Source: Opisthocomus hoazin (lineage: Eukaryota; Chordata; Aves; Opisthocomiformes; Opisthocomidae). From it: a DNA stretch of 64,000 nt. A program made the position numbers and the translations under genes. Of the stretch, positions 1-12,132 are shown one piece after another. Within the stretch, counting starts at the first letter, position 1. Every line of letters begins with the position of its first letter. The DNA is taken from positions 5,989,379-6,053,378 of the forward strand of contig NC_134439.1 in assembly GCF_030867145.1 (NCBI RefSeq). Reading direction: 5' to 3'. The notes under the pieces are model-generated. The model was given only the letters and a program-made list of their open reading frames with translations. It ran no database searches and was not told the DNA's origin.

Positions 1-1683
1 GGAGGTAGTGACCCAGAGGCTGTTCAGCCAAATTCACCTTTTTTCCAAGGGGATTAATTAACATGCATTAAGCCTCCTGTGTGGGCCCATTTTCACTTAA
101 AAGCGCGGTGACTGCTTTAATCCCAAATCGTTAAAAGTTCTAAGTAATCCTGCCTTGCCTTTAACTCGGATGATCTTCGCTTTGTCTGTGTAGACAGGTC
201 CCATGGAGATGTAGCTTTCATTGCAGTAATATCTGAGCTCTTCACAATTTTAACGTGATGTGGGGAAATGGTGTTACCCTGTCTTACGGATGGGGGAACT
301 GAGAATCTGTTATTGCTGATGCAGGTTGATACCAGGGTGCCTTTGGCAGTACAGAAAGTCTGATTCTTATCTTCCCACTCCCTTAGCTACTGTCTAGTTC
401 TTCCTCCCACGGCTTGTCCTGAATCTTGCTTCCTTATGATGACAGGCCAAATGTATTTATCTTCTCTAGTTGTCTTCAGGCCTCTTCTTGATACTTGCTG
501 CCTTGGGAAGTGCTGTCTCTGTGTGATAACTCAGTCATCTCCTTGTTCTGTAGACAACAGGGTGGTGTTGGCCAGGAGATAATTGAATATGGAGCCTGGT
601 ACTGTTTCAGAAAACCAGAATCATGCATGTGTGTGTGTGTATATATATGTATGCGAGCAACCTCCCTGGGCTGCAAGCAAACGATGTGACAGTGCAGTCA
701 GAGTTTAGCTGAATGTATATTTGGTTGCAGATTATAGCTGTTGCTGCAAAGGTAGGCTGTGGATATCTTTCAGAGGGTTGAGGTGGTCCTCGGTTGGAAA
801 CAACACAGAGAAGCACTGTTGTAGTCTGCCTGTTCCCAGCCTTCTGGTAGCTGATCCTGGGCTGGAGAACTTCGGAAGATTTCATGCCTTACCGCAAGGC
901 ATCAGGAAATCAGGCAAGGCATCCCCAAAATCAGGAGTTGTCTCCACGTGATGTCTTATACTGGGTGACTGCTGTTGACTCGCAACTGCTGGTCATCTCC
1001 AGAAGGCAGCGGCTTCTCCGCGGAAGGGTGGACCAGTTAGAACTGATGGGCAGGAAGGCATTCCCACGGGGATGAAGGAGCGAGGGTCCAGCTTGTACCT
1101 GTCTGTAAGAGCCGCCGAACAACAGCTGCGTTCGCTCGTTCTCAGCAGCAGAAAGTGCTCTCAGTAAGGAATGCCCTGCTCAGGGCGTTACACTGTAAAT
1201 CACAGTGTTCCCTGCAGGAGACTTCCCGGATTCTTGCACATCAGAAACGTCTCTTCTGGTGTGAAGAAGAGGAGGGGTGAGGCGGCCAGCTGGTGCAGGC
1301 TGGAGTCACAACATCTGACACGTCCCAGAACCAGGGGAGCGTGTGTTGACGGGCTGGCGGGCTCTGGGGATGGAAAGCAAATGGCAGACAGATACACTGT
1401 GCTGCTTGGTGACTCTTTGGATGGGAGATACCCCGCACCCGTGCGCACCCACAGCGGCTCCGTCCCCAGCACCGCGGTGTCCCAGCGCCCTGGGACAGAG
1501 GGAGGGGTATGGGGGGGGCTCCTAGACCCCTGAAGTGCTTATTTAAGCGCTCTCGAGAGGAGCTGAGCATCTGGAAGCTTCGGAGGAGCCCGGCTGGGTT
1601 TTGGGAGCGGGTCCTGGTGGCGCGGGGCTTGCGGGAGCGCTTGGGAGAGCTGAGGGGGCTTGGAGTCATCCCCGCTGGCTCAG
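1..1683. other. MLLT6 intron, no feature recognised
   Basis: This stretch lies upstream of the first MLLT6 exon in the window and is presumably intron, because the exon at 3193 begins in mid-codon. I see no exon with splice sites and family similarity. It contains a short TG/TA microsatellite near 628-650 and otherwise mixed-composition DNA. The upstream MLLT6 exons, which encode the PHD fingers, are outside the window. Confidence 0.6.
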
Positions 1684-2802
1684 CGAAGCAGGCGTCTCAG
1701 GAAGTGTGGCCTGGATGAGTGGTCAGTGAGGTGGATTGAGAACTGGCTGAATGGCAGCACTCAGAGGGTTGTCATCAGCAGCGCTGAGTCTACTTGGAGG
1801 CCGGTAACCAGTGGTGTCCCCCAGGGGTCAGTACTGGGCCCAGCCTTGTTTAACTTCTTCATCAGTGACCTGGATGAAGAGTTAGAGTGTACCCTCAGCA
1901 AGTTTGCTGATAACACAAAGCTGGGAGGAGTGGTGGATACACCAGAAGGCTGTGCTGCCATTCAGCGAGACCTGGACAGGCTGCAGAGTTGGGCAGAGAG
2001 GAACCTGATGAGGTTCAACAAGGGCAAAGGCAGGGTCCTGCACCTGGGGAGGAACAACCCCAGGCACCAGGACAGGCTGGGGCTGAGCTGCTGGAGAGCA
2101 GCTCTGCGGAGAGGGACTGGGAGTGCTGGGGGACGGCAGGGTGACCATGAGCCAGCAGCGTGCCCTGGGTGCCAAGAAGGCCAATGGGATCCTAGGATGC
2201 ATTAGGAGGAGTGTGGGCAGCAGGTCCAGGGAGGTTCTCCTCCCCCTCTACTCTGCCCCAGTGAGACCCCATCTGGAGTACTCTGTCCAGTTCTGGGCTC
2301 CCCAGTTCAAGAAAGATGAGGAGCTACTGGAGAGTGTCCAGCGGAGCGCTATGAGGATGATGAGGGGACTGGAGCATCTCTCCTGCGAGGAGAGGCTGAG
2401 GGAGCTGGGCTTGTTCAGCCTGGAGAAGAGAAGGCTGAGAGGGGACCTTAGAAATGCCTCTAAATATCTGCAGGGTGGGGGTCAGGAGGACGGGGCCAGA
2501 CTCTTCCCAGTGGTGCCCAGCGACAGGACAAGGGGCAACGGGCACAAACTGAAGCTGAGGAAGCTCCAGCTGAACCCGAGGAAGAACTTCTTCCCTCTGA
2601 GGGTGACGGAGCCCTGGCCCAGGCTGCCCAGGCTGCCCAGGGAGGCTGTGGAGTCTCCTTCTCTGGAGATATTCCAGCCCCGCCTGGCCGCGGTGCTGTG
2701 CAGCCTGCTCTGGGTGACCCTGCTTGGGCAGGGGGCTGGGCTGGGTGACCCACAGAGGGCCCTGGCAACCCCCACCACGCTGGGATTCGGGGATTCTGTC
2801 TC
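1684..2802 (+). mobile_element. CR1 LINE retrotransposon, 5'-truncated, inactive
   Basis: This is the 3' part of a CR1 non-LTR retrotransposon in sense orientation. Translation shows the reverse-transcriptase fingers/palm motifs [13 protein letters not shown] and [11 protein letters not shown], then the C-terminal part (RGLEHLSCEERLRELGLFS, VVPSDRTRGNGHKL), then the CR1 3' UTR ending in a degenerate ATTC repeat near 2782-2800. The catalytic FADD box reads FADN, and the frame is broken between about 2080 and 2130, so the copy cannot encode an active polymerase. It is truncated at its 5' end, as most CR1 copies are. It sits inside an MLLT6 intron. Confidence 0.95.
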
Positions 2803-2859
2803 CCCCTCCCCACGGCTTTACAGCTGGTGGAGAAGCTGCTTGCGGCCCATCCCTCCGGT

Positions 2860-3350
2860 GTCGGGGTGGGGGAACTCGAGACCGGGGGGGGACCGGACCG
2901 GAGCCGTCTCCCCGCTGCTTCGGCCTTGCGGCCCTGCCCGTAGGAAGGGGGGGGGGGGGGGGGGGGGGGCTGTCTCCTCGGTGACCTTCCCCGGGTGACA
3001 CCGCCCCCCCGCCCCCCCCCCGTGACACGCAGTGACGCGCGGCCCCGCCCCCGGCGCATGCGGGGGGCGCGCGGTGCCGGTGCCCGGCGCTGCTCGGTGC
3101 TGCCACCTAGCGGGGATCGGCCCCGGGCGGCGGGCACCGGCGGGGCTGGGCGCCTATGAACGCCGCGCCTCTCCCCGCCTCTCCCCGCGCAGAGCCGGAC
3201 CTGGAGGACTGCGGGTTCGGGTGCCGAGGGACGTCGCCGCAGGAGAGTCTCTCCTCCATGTGAGTGTCCTTCGGGAGCCCTCCCCGGGGCACCGGCACCG
3301 GGGGGACCTCCGCATCCCCGCGGTACCCGGGGAAGGCGCGGGATGACACA
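2860..3350. promoter_or_regulatory. Intragenic GC/CpG-rich patch in MLLT6
   Basis: A CpG-dense segment surrounds the first MLLT6 exon of the window. It includes a 23-nt G run at 2947-2969 and several shorter C runs near 3000-3025. The G run could form G-quadruplexes and is likely to vary in length. The patch could mark an internal promoter or enhancer; the sequence alone does not show transcription initiation. Confidence 0.4.
3100..3113 (-). promoter_or_regulatory. Candidate CTCF site
   Basis: On the minus strand the sequence reads CCGCTAGGTGGCAG, which differs at one position from the classical CTCF consensus CCGCGNGGNGGCAG. It lies in a CpG-rich patch about 80 bp before an MLLT6 exon, a plausible setting for CTCF binding. 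This is a motif call only. Confidence 0.5.
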
Positions 3351-6300
3351 GCGAGGGACGGGGAAGAGCCTGGGGGAGGCAGAGGCAGCTCCTTCCCTCC
3401 ACCCCGGGGCTGGGAGTGGGATGGGTTGGGAGCGGAGGAGGCTCTCCCAACAGGAGCCGGGACCGAGGGGACCGGAGGAGACCGAAGCTGGGAGGGATGC
3501 AGCCGCTCGCAGCGCAAGGCAGAGGAGATGTGGGGAGTGCAGGTGCAGGCGACGGAAGCATCTCTGACCTCTCGCCACCCCTGCCCCAGGTCCCCCATCA
3601 GCAGCCTGCCCACCCTCTTCGACCAGACCGTGTCCTGCAGCAGCAGCGGGCAGCTGGAGAATGTTCCCCAGGCCACCCCGAACATCGAGCAGCTCCTGGA
3701 GAAGCAGGGCAACGGGGAAGCCGGCGTGAACAGTGAGTCACTCGGGGCATGGGCTGCGGGAGGAGAGGTCCTTCTGCATGTTTGCGTGGGAGCCCGCTCG
3801 GAGTTTGCGCACAGGCGAAGGAGCCGGGTGGGGGACAAAGCCCAGTCTGTGCCATGGGGGAGTATCTGGCAGCGGGGCTGTGAGCTGGGAGCAGTCTCCT
3901 CCCTCGGTGTGGTCTAATCGCGGTATCTCCTGTGGATCCCCTTCTTCTCTTTCTGCCGTCCGCCATTTCTCCCCTAACCCTGTCCCCCTTCCCCTTTCTG
4001 TTCCCTGCAGTTGTAGAAATGCTCAAAGCCCTGCACTCGCTGCAGAAGGAGAACCAGCGGCTCCAGGAGCAGATCATGACGCTGACGGCCAAGAAGGAGC
4101 GTTTGCAGCTCCTCAACGTCCAGCTCTCCGTCCCGTTCCCCGTGGTGACCAGCAGCAATGGCCCAGGCAGCCAGGCCCAGTACATCCTGCCTCCCAACGG
4201 TGAGGGGACCGGCGGGAAGCATCGCCCTGCGCCCTTCCGCAGTGGTGCCCTGGGGTGGGCAGGAGGAGGGGGTCACAGTGGGGAGGATCTGACCCATTTA
4301 TCGCTCTGTAGCTGCTGGCAGTATGCACTGTCACTTGCTATTGCTGTGGCAACGCCAGGCTCCACCCCTGACTCTGCGTCCTCACTTCTTTCCTCCGTGC
4401 AGTCTGCAACAACGATTCCCTGAGCATCAGCAAGAGCCCCCCGTGCAAGAACAGCTTTGGGATCGAGAACTCGCTGTCCACTTCCTCTGAGGTACACTGG
4501 CCACCGCATCCGCCAGCCAGCTGGGGCAGGGACCTGGGGAGGGAGCAGAGCAGTGCAGGCCCAGCGCTCTGACTTGATGTCCAGCTCGTAAAGCCTTGTA
4601 GCCCAGGCCCAGAAAGCAGGTTTCTATCTCTGGAGTACCCGTTCTTCAGTTCATCTCAGCACTGAGAGTCTGAGTAGAGTGGCTGAGGCTGCAAGCGTGA
4701 GGTGAGAATGCTTCTGGCTGCACTTCTAGAGATCCAGCAAAGCATGCCTGAGTTCTGGGACCCCTCTGAGCATACACCTGCACTTGCACTCACAGCCCCG
4801 CTTCCCACCTCCGGCTCCTGCCCAAAGCACCCTTGGAGCTGAGCTGACCTTTCACAAGCTGCCCCAGTCCGATGCTCTTATGTCCGTTTCTCCCCCAGGA
4901 CCCTCATTCAGGTTGCCCCAGCAGGAGCAGCTCCTCCCTGTCCTTCCACAGCACTCCTCCACCCCTGCCCATGCTGCAGCAGAGTCCTGCCTCGCTACCC
5001 CTGCCCGGGGTGCAGCAGGTGAATGGCCTGGCCAGGGTGGCAGGCAGCGGGCTGGGGGGAGGCAGCTCGGCCAGCCACAGCCTCTCCACGGTGCCCATGG
5101 TGGACGGCCTGATGGGGACCCTGGCAGGAGGCCAGCAGATGCCCATCAACGGGATCCTGGGGAATCTGAACGGAGCTCAGGCCGCCCAGCCTCCGAGCGC
5201 GCTGACGCAGGCGAGCGGGCCGCCGACCCTGCAGCTCTCCACCAGCCTGAGCAGGTGAGGATGGGGAGCTCGCGGGGACAGCCCTGCCCTCTCCAGCAGC
5301 AGCTTAGCACCGGGAGGGAGGGAGGGAAGTCCTGTGTGTGCAGGACCAAGACGGGCTGCGCTGACGTTCCCTGCCCTGCTCCCCTTGCAGCGTGCCCAGC
5401 CTGAGTCCCCTGACAGAGCAGCAGCGGCACGTCTTGCACCAACACGAACAACAGCTCCAGCAGCTCCAGCAGCTCCTGACTTCCCAGCCACTTAATCCGG
5501 TAAGTGTGCCTGCTGGCACCTTTTATCTGATGAGCCGTTTAATGGGAACGCCTCAGAGCAGAGAGCAGCACTTCGGGCTCCCTCCTTCATGTGAATCCCC
5601 TGCCCTGTGGGGCAAGACTCGTGTGCCTTGGCCTTGGCTCCGGGCTGCGGTGGGTGGAGTGAGGAGAAAAGCGTTAGGCAGGAAGGTGCAGCACCTCCTG
5701 GACGGAGGGACATGGGGATTTGAACTTTTTCCGTACAAAGGAAAAAATATTAATTTTCCCACATGCTGAGGGTGTGAGAATGTAACGCTAAGCCACTGCA
5801 AAATGAGGAGTGCTGTTCCCTCCTCCAGCCATCTTCAAATGCAAATCAGGTCTGCCCCTGCTGCCACGAGCACGCTGGTCTCTGGGCTTGCAGATGTGCT
5901 GATGCCCACAGGAGAAGAGGAACTTGCTTGAGGACGCTGTTTTGAGTTTAGAAAGAGATAAAAGCACCAAGTTGCTTAGTCCTAAGGCAGGTGGGCTGTT
6001 CTGGGGTGCGTTGACATGGCAAACTGGAGATGCCAGTGGGACTCGTAAAGCGTAGGTGGCTGAGGACTTCAGGGTCAGAAAAAGGACCAGGCAGCTGTTC
6101 TGAGGAGCTTGGCTCGCTGCCTGCATCCTCTTGGGTAAAGCAGCAGCCCCGTCGCAGGCTGCTGTGGGAAGGGCTGCATGGGTAGATGGTAAACAAACCC
6201 CCGAGTGTGTCCGAACCGCGTTCACTTGCCCTGCAGAAACCTCTGCGTGTCCCTCCCCTGCGGTGGAGTTGCACGGCAGTGCTCACAGTTCCCGTCAATG

Positions 6301-8261
6301 AAGCTGTGCTCATTTAGATCTCCCGTGAACTTGGCCCGTTGCTTTGGATAGATTTCTGGGTCAGGCTATTTATAACCCAGGAAAAGCAAATTTCAAAGGG
6401 CTTCTCTTTCCAGCAGCTGATGTCACCGTGTCATCAGCTGCATCCCTGTGGGTACGGGAACAATGTCAGCTCTCAGCCTGCCGCATCGGTCGATGGTTGC
6501 TATAGTGATTCCCGCAGTTGGGTTGGATTCGAGGGCGTCCCTCTGGGTGCAGGTGAGCCGTGGCCCTCGTCCCTCCGGGTCCGGCTCACCCAGCCTCACC
6601 CTGCGGGTCTGGGCTGAGCTGTGAAGTGGGATGGGCTGGGGAAAGGAAATTTGCAGCCAATCTAGAAATTCATAATAGTGAATGCCACAGACTTAGAATC
6701 CGTGGGGCAATTGATTGGGAAGAGCTGCGTAGATTTGGGTGCCTGCACGTGTCTTAGGGAGGGTTGGCTAATCCGACGCTGCAGGAAGCAGTGGGGTTGG
6801 AAAGGTCATAAGCACAGGCTGTTAACGAACAGGAGACAGACTGTTCCTGTCACTACCTGTAGAGATGTGATCAAGGGGACTTTCTCCCTGTCCCCAGCAG
6901 CATTGCCTGGGATGGAGTGTGCCTGTGTGGCTCCTGGCTCCTTTGTATTCAGCGTCACCTCTTCCTGAGCGCTTTGTCCCTCCTCTGATGGCTCTTCCTT
7001 GCCCTTCTCTGCAGGAGCAGCAGGCCCTGGTGTTCCAGATGATGCAGCAGATCCAGCAGAAGAGGGAGCTGCAGCGGCTGCAGATGACGAGCTCGTCCCA
7101 GCTGTCCATGAGCAGCCTCCTGGCAGCCACCTCCGCGCCCCTGCACTCCAGCACCAGCGCCCTGATGACCTCGGCCCCTCAGCCGCCCCCCAGCAGCAGC
7201 TCCCTCCTGGCCTCCCTCTCCCCCCAGCAGCTCAACCCTAGCAATGCCCTCATGGCTCCCCAGGCCACCCCACCGCTCAGCGCTCCAGGGAACAGCCTCC
7301 TGGCTTCGGGGACAGGCATCCCACCCGTCCTTACAGCACAGACTAACCCGTTTCTCAACCTGCAGGCTGATGGCAACACCCCAAAAGGAACGGTGCGTAT
7401 GCTGCTAGCACTACCCTAACCCCACTGAGCTCGTGGTGCTGGGTGCTGTGCAGACAGTCTGCGCTACAGTTAACTTGGGGGAGCCAGGGCACCGCGTAGG
7501 CAACAGAGCCAGAATGCTCCACTGGCTTTGCTGCATCCCTGACTAGCCAGTGTCACGTCCTGATCCCACCTCCAAGGACTTCTGTAGGCCCAGACAGGGT
7601 CGTGGGTAGGCCCAGAGGCGCCCGAGGTGCCCTTCCACACGTGTGTGCAGACACGTGCCAGACCTGCTGCGGAAGCCGGGCAGAGACGGGCCGTAGATTT
7701 GTCTCCGTTAACCCTGAGACTTGGATGGGACAATGTTCCCCCGGCAGTGCTGGCCCTACTGGAGCCTCCTGATGAAATACGAAGGTGACTGCAGGTTGAA
7801 GCCCAGGGTTTAGGAGGAATCTTACACCCAAGAGGAGAGGTTGCGAAGAGGTTTACGGCCTTGCTGTAAAGCAGCCTTGTACTGGAACACCAGTGTCTAG
7901 GGACTGGTGGTGTGATACTTCCATTTCTCCTCCATCCCTCCCCTGGCCTGTACCTGTGCCCAGAAGGTCCAGCCCTGGCCGGAAACATTTAGGAGCCAGA
8001 GGCCAGGGTCGAGGGGCCGGTTCGGTCTGGACCAGGCAGAGGGGAAACCTGAGGCTCCTGTGTCTCCGCTGATCTCGGCGGAGCCTGAGAGGTTGCAGTG
8101 AGCAGGGCCAGCTTGGCAGCACAGCGGGGCTTTCTGCTTCTGCCCCGTCGTGTTGCTGCCCGTCCGGTACTGATACCTGTCTCCTCTGCGTCTCTTTTTC
8201 TGTTTGTTTTTTAAAGAGCATGAATGAAAAGGGAGTTCCTCTTACCCAGGACAAGGGCTAA
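3193..8261 (+). CDS. MLLT6: MLLT6 (AF17), C-terminal 457 residues
   Basis: MLLT6/AF17 is a nuclear chromatin reader that, like its paralogue AF10, binds the H3K79 methyltransferase DOT1L. Coding exons: 3193-3259, 3590-3732, 4011-4199, 4403-4491, 4899-5254, 5391-5499, 7015-7392, 8217-8261. All have GT/AG borders and keep one frame to TAA at 8259. The second exon ends with the octapeptide region (EQLLEKQG); the third encodes the leucine zipper (LKALHSLQKENQRLQEQI). This OM-LZ module is the DOT1L-binding and leukaemia-fusion part. Downstream exons are Ser/Pro/Gln-rich: a Ser-rich stretch (PSRSSSSLSFHSTPPPLP), then two Gln-rich helices (QQRHVLHQHEQQLQQLQQLL and QKRELQRLQM), then a conserved VLTAQTNPFL segment. 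The last exon encodes only 14 residues, ending TQDKG. The PHD-finger half lies left of the window. Introns at 5500-7014 and 7393-8216 show no other feature. Confidence 0.96.
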
Positions 8262-9944
8262 GCTCCCCCCTCACCCTGAACAAACCAGCAGCCAACTCCT
8301 CTCAGCCAGGGGAATGTGGCTTTCAGCAACCTTGATACTGTTAGAGCAATGAGCACAAGGCTTCCGAGAAGCATTTCCTGCCGCTGGGCAATGCCGAGAG
8401 GTGCTTTGGAAGACGGTACGTCTCTCACCAAGCCCTGGCATCGGGAGGAGCGAAGGTGGGGGGCTGCCTGCCGCCCTGGGCCGTGCCACACATGCTCCAA
8501 GCGAAGCAGAGCGGAGGAGAGCGTTCACACCAGATGCCTGCCAGTCTCCTCCCTGCCGTGAGTGCGAGCGTGTGTTGACGCGTGCGTAGGCCGCCGGGCT
8601 GAGGCACTAGAGACTGTCGAGCATCCTTGGCCAAGACCTCGGCGGGGGGAGGCCCCTCTGCTGAGGACTCCTCTCTGCACCGTGCAGAGGAATCTGGCCG
8701 TGCCCACGGAGGCAGGACTGGATGTGACGCAGCTGGGGAAGCGGGACGTGGAGGCAGTGCCTGCGTGGTCTGCTTCACCCGGATGGGGAGGTTAAGAAGA
8801 AGTCCTGTAGCTGAGATTCCTCACCTGCTTTTCATCTGCTGGGCTCTTAGGATGCTCTTCTCTCTATAGCCATCATATGAAGCCCCGACACCTCAGCTGG
8901 ATCCAAACCCAGCCTGAAAAGACACAAGTGGTGGAGTGATGGGGAAGGACTGGTGCTTGGGGAGGAGGTGAAAGCCACCTGCTTCTTTAGAGGACATCAT
9001 TGCCACATCTGCTCCGCCAGCTGCTGTCGGCTCAGTGCTGCACTTCTCATGTGAAAAGCACACTCCTGCTCCTCGTGCCGTCTCTTTCCTTCCAAGATTT
9101 CCAAAGGCTGAAACTCAGCTTGCAGAAAGGGGCTGTAGCCAGTATTACCTGTGTCGTAGCCAACTTCAGGAGGCGCGTTTGAACTTGGCAGTTGTTTTCC
9201 AGGCCTAATCTGGGAGATGGAAGTGTGTGTGGGGAAGAGAGGGTCGCAAATCCGGTACCCATTCTTTCTTACCCACTGCAAATCACTCCAGTTTGGCAAA
9301 CCCACGTTCTTCCACTGGTCTTGGGCACTTGAGAAAAGGGATTGCCAAGCAATGGGACAATTACCAGTCTCCTGAGCTAGGACATCGGACCCTACGTTGT
9401 TCTCCACCTTTTGACCTTAACTCCGTCTTGCAGCCTGGAACCTCAGCGAAGAACTCGCCTTCCTCCCAGCCTGGGTGCGATGGATTGATTGAAGGAGAGG
9501 TGGGGCAGCTCTGGGGGAAGGGGAGCGTCTACGTCAAACGTACAAGTGCCCCTTCTTTTCCTCATCCCCTGGGTAAATCCAGAGCTCCTGGGGGCAGGCG
9601 GGAAGACTCCAGCGAACAGAAACTCTGAGGGTCTTACAAAAAAAAAATGTTGTCAGACCTTAATGGATCTTTTCAGCACATTCCCACTGCCCCTAACTAG
9701 TTTGCACTATTCAAATTTGTCAGCAGTGGGTCTGTGCTGATAGTACTAGAAAAGCTCGTTATAGGCAAAACTCATCTGCTAAATATCTTTCTTCCTTTTA
9801 TTTTATTTCTTTTTTTGTTTGTTTGTTTGTTTGTTCGGAAGATTGTCACCACAATGGTTGAATAAGGCTAAAAGGAGAGAAAATACCTTTCTGATCTCGG
9901 CCTCTAGTTCTGTGAACTGGGCAGAACACTGCTGTCTGCTCAGA

Positions 9945-9970
9945 AATATATATATATTATATATATATAA
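9945..9970. repeat. (TA)n microsatellite
   Basis: A short alternating TA tract lies within the MLLT6 3' UTR, followed by a T run and TATAAAG. It is simple-sequence DNA with no assigned function. Confidence 0.85.
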
Positions 9971-11672
9971 TTTTTTTTATAAAGAAAAGCTAATGTTTTA
10001 ACAAGGTTAAGAAGCTATTGGAAAGATGGAGATGGCAGCTAAAAGTGAAAATGCAGGAAAAAAGGAAAAAAAAAAAAAAAGAGTCTCCCTTCCTCGTGGT
10101 CCCTGCGGAGCGGGAGAGGAGCCCTGAGCCGCAGCTGCCCATCCGCTGCCCTCGGAGCGAGCCAGGGGCTGAGCTGGGCCCCTGCCGCTGCCACCTCCAA
10201 ACTGGGAACGCCGGCTTTCGGTTGCAAGTGGTTGGACTCTTCATTCTGACTCCCCGTCCCCGAAATTGCTCTGGCACAATTGTGTGCTTGCACTTTTTTT
10301 TTTTTTTAATTTCTGGGGTTTTATTTTTTTCTCCCTCCTCGGCCCAAGCTGTGCTGTCACTCCCTCCCCTCTGCGCTGCCGCCCCGGCGCCGAGCCCCTC
10401 TGCTCGCTGCGGGGTCCCCGTCTGCGGCGGGGGTCTTCCCTTGCTGCCCCCTCCACACGTGGGGGTCCCGGGCTCGGCGGCTCCGCGCAGAGCGGCTCTC
10501 TCGGGGCCGTGTGCCCTGTTTGTGCGTGCGGTGGCTGCGAGCCCGTGGCGGCCGTGCCCGCCGGCGAGCACCCGGCCCCTGAGGTTTGGGAGCAGACGTT
10601 GCTTAGCGCTGGTTTGGAGATGGTGGGCAGAGGTGTTCGGCGTGAGGCAGTGGCTGTTCGATGTGCGAACGTCGTCTCTGCCAGCTGCTTGGCTGGCAGC
10701 GTTCAGCTGGGCCTTGGGTTTTATTTTATTTTTTACTTTTTTTTTTTTTAACTCTAAGGTCCCAAATTTGTGTCGCCACCTGTTTTGCTGTCGCGCTGAC
10801 CAGCAGCCCGGCCCTCAGACCGAGCTGTAACCGCGAGGGCCGGACATCGTGCCCAGACCTGGTCACACTCGTCCAAAATTTAACCGCATTTCACGCCCTG
10901 GAATTGGAAACAAGCCGGGAGCGGGAAGAGCGGGGACGGGAAGGCTGGTTAGCGTCTGTCCCCTGGGTAGCGAGCCGCGGTGCAACGCGCCTGGTCTCCC
11001 AGGACCAACAAAAACCTGGTTGGGTGCCCAGATCCCGGGGCGACAGCTTGCAGGAGGTCGCTGAGAGGTCCTTCACGGCGCGCGTGCGGTCGGGAGGCTG
11101 AAACGCGCGGTACGGGGCTCCGGGGCGATGCTCGGGAGCCGGTGGAATTCGAGCAGCGAGTTCAAGGCATCCGTTCCATAGGCGGGATGGCTGTTGGAAG
11201 CAGGGAGGGCTGAGCATCCCTGGTTCCCCCCGTGCCGCACCGGCCGTGCCGTCGGATTCTGTCGCTGGCGGTAGTTTGAGGGTGAAGGCTCTCTGCTCCC
11301 CGGGGCTCTCCGGAGCAGGGAGGGACGAGGCTGGAGAGGCCGAGCGAGGGAAGGGACGTGTAGCACTTACCCGTTGCTCCGACATCTTCCACAGGCGCCC
11401 AGTCCCGTTGAAGGGCTCCTGGTCTGCTCGCCCCAACCTGTCCTGGAGCCAAAGGTCCCTTTGGCAGGTTGGGGGGAGGAGAAGGGCGACGTTCGACCTT
11501 CGTGGCTCTGTGAAGAAGAGGGAGAGCAGGGGACAGGAAAAAAAAAAAAAAAAAGCTAAAGATTCTCTGTGTTTCAGTTGCACTGGGGTAGGTTTCTTTA
11601 CCCGTTTTGATGCTAATGTCTCATTTAGTATGTTGCATGTGTCTTTTTTGTTTTGATTTGGTTTTTTTATTA

Positions 11673-11678
11673 AATAAA
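11673..11678 (+). terminator. MLLT6: Poly(A) signal, MLLT6 (proximal)
   Basis: A canonical AATAAA lies in an AT-rich context (TTATTAAATAAAAGAG) at the end of the MLLT6 3' UTR. It is the first AATAAA after the stop codon that I found. Confidence 0.65.
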
Positions 11679-11763
11679 AGAGAAAAATGTGTATATTTTT
11701 GGCAATTTAAGGTAATGTAGCTAAGATATATTTTTTTCACGCTGCTTGACTGTTCTTTATTAT

Positions 11764-11769
11764 AATAAA
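11764..11769 (+). terminator. MLLT6: Poly(A) signal, MLLT6 (alternative)
   Basis: A second AATAAA lies about 90 bp after the first, inside an AT-rich TATTAAT repeat. Either or both could be used. Confidence 0.45.
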
Positions 11770-11981
11770 TAATATTAATATTAATATCAAAGACTTCTTC
11801 ACTACAGCTAGGGTTTCAGGATTTACATGGGAATAGGGCCTGTGTGGTTAACTTTCTGCCTTTGTGCCGCAGTCTTGTTGTCCGCAGCGCACACCGATGC
11901 GCGCTCAGCCCCGTGCGATGCTCCAAGGAGGGAGGAGCGAGGCCCGGGGAGCGCTCGCAGCCCGGCTCTGCCCTGGCTTTG

Positions 11982-12132
11982 CACAGAATCACAGCATGTT
12001 CGGGGTTGGCAGGGCCCTCTGTGGGTCACCCAGCCCAGCCCCCTGCCCAAGCAGGGTCACCCAGAGCAGGCTGCACAGCACCGTGTCCAGGCGGGGCTGG
12101 AATATCTCCAGAGAAGGAGACTCCACAACCTC
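11982..12132 (-). mobile_element. CR1 LINE 3'-end fragment
   Basis: This is an antisense CR1 tail. On the plus strand it begins with the typical inverted 3' end (CACAGAATCACAGCATGTT), runs through the diagnostic GGGTCACCCAGCCCAGCCC and AATATCTCCAGAGAAGGAG blocks, and stops abruptly after CTCCACAACCTC. It is a severely 5'-truncated insertion just downstream of MLLT6. Confidence 0.95.

Larger units (their letters stand above)
8262..11695 (+). other. MLLT6: MLLT6 3' UTR
   Basis: This non-coding stretch follows the MLLT6 stop and runs to the first canonical AATAAA at 11673, giving a UTR of about 3.4 kb; the human gene also has a multi-kilobase 3' UTR. It contains a TA repeat (9945-9970), T-rich tracts near 9795-9835 and 10290-10330, and a GC-rich pocket near 10360-10600. 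No ORF in it resembles a known protein. The exact 3' end is inferred. Confidence 0.7.
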
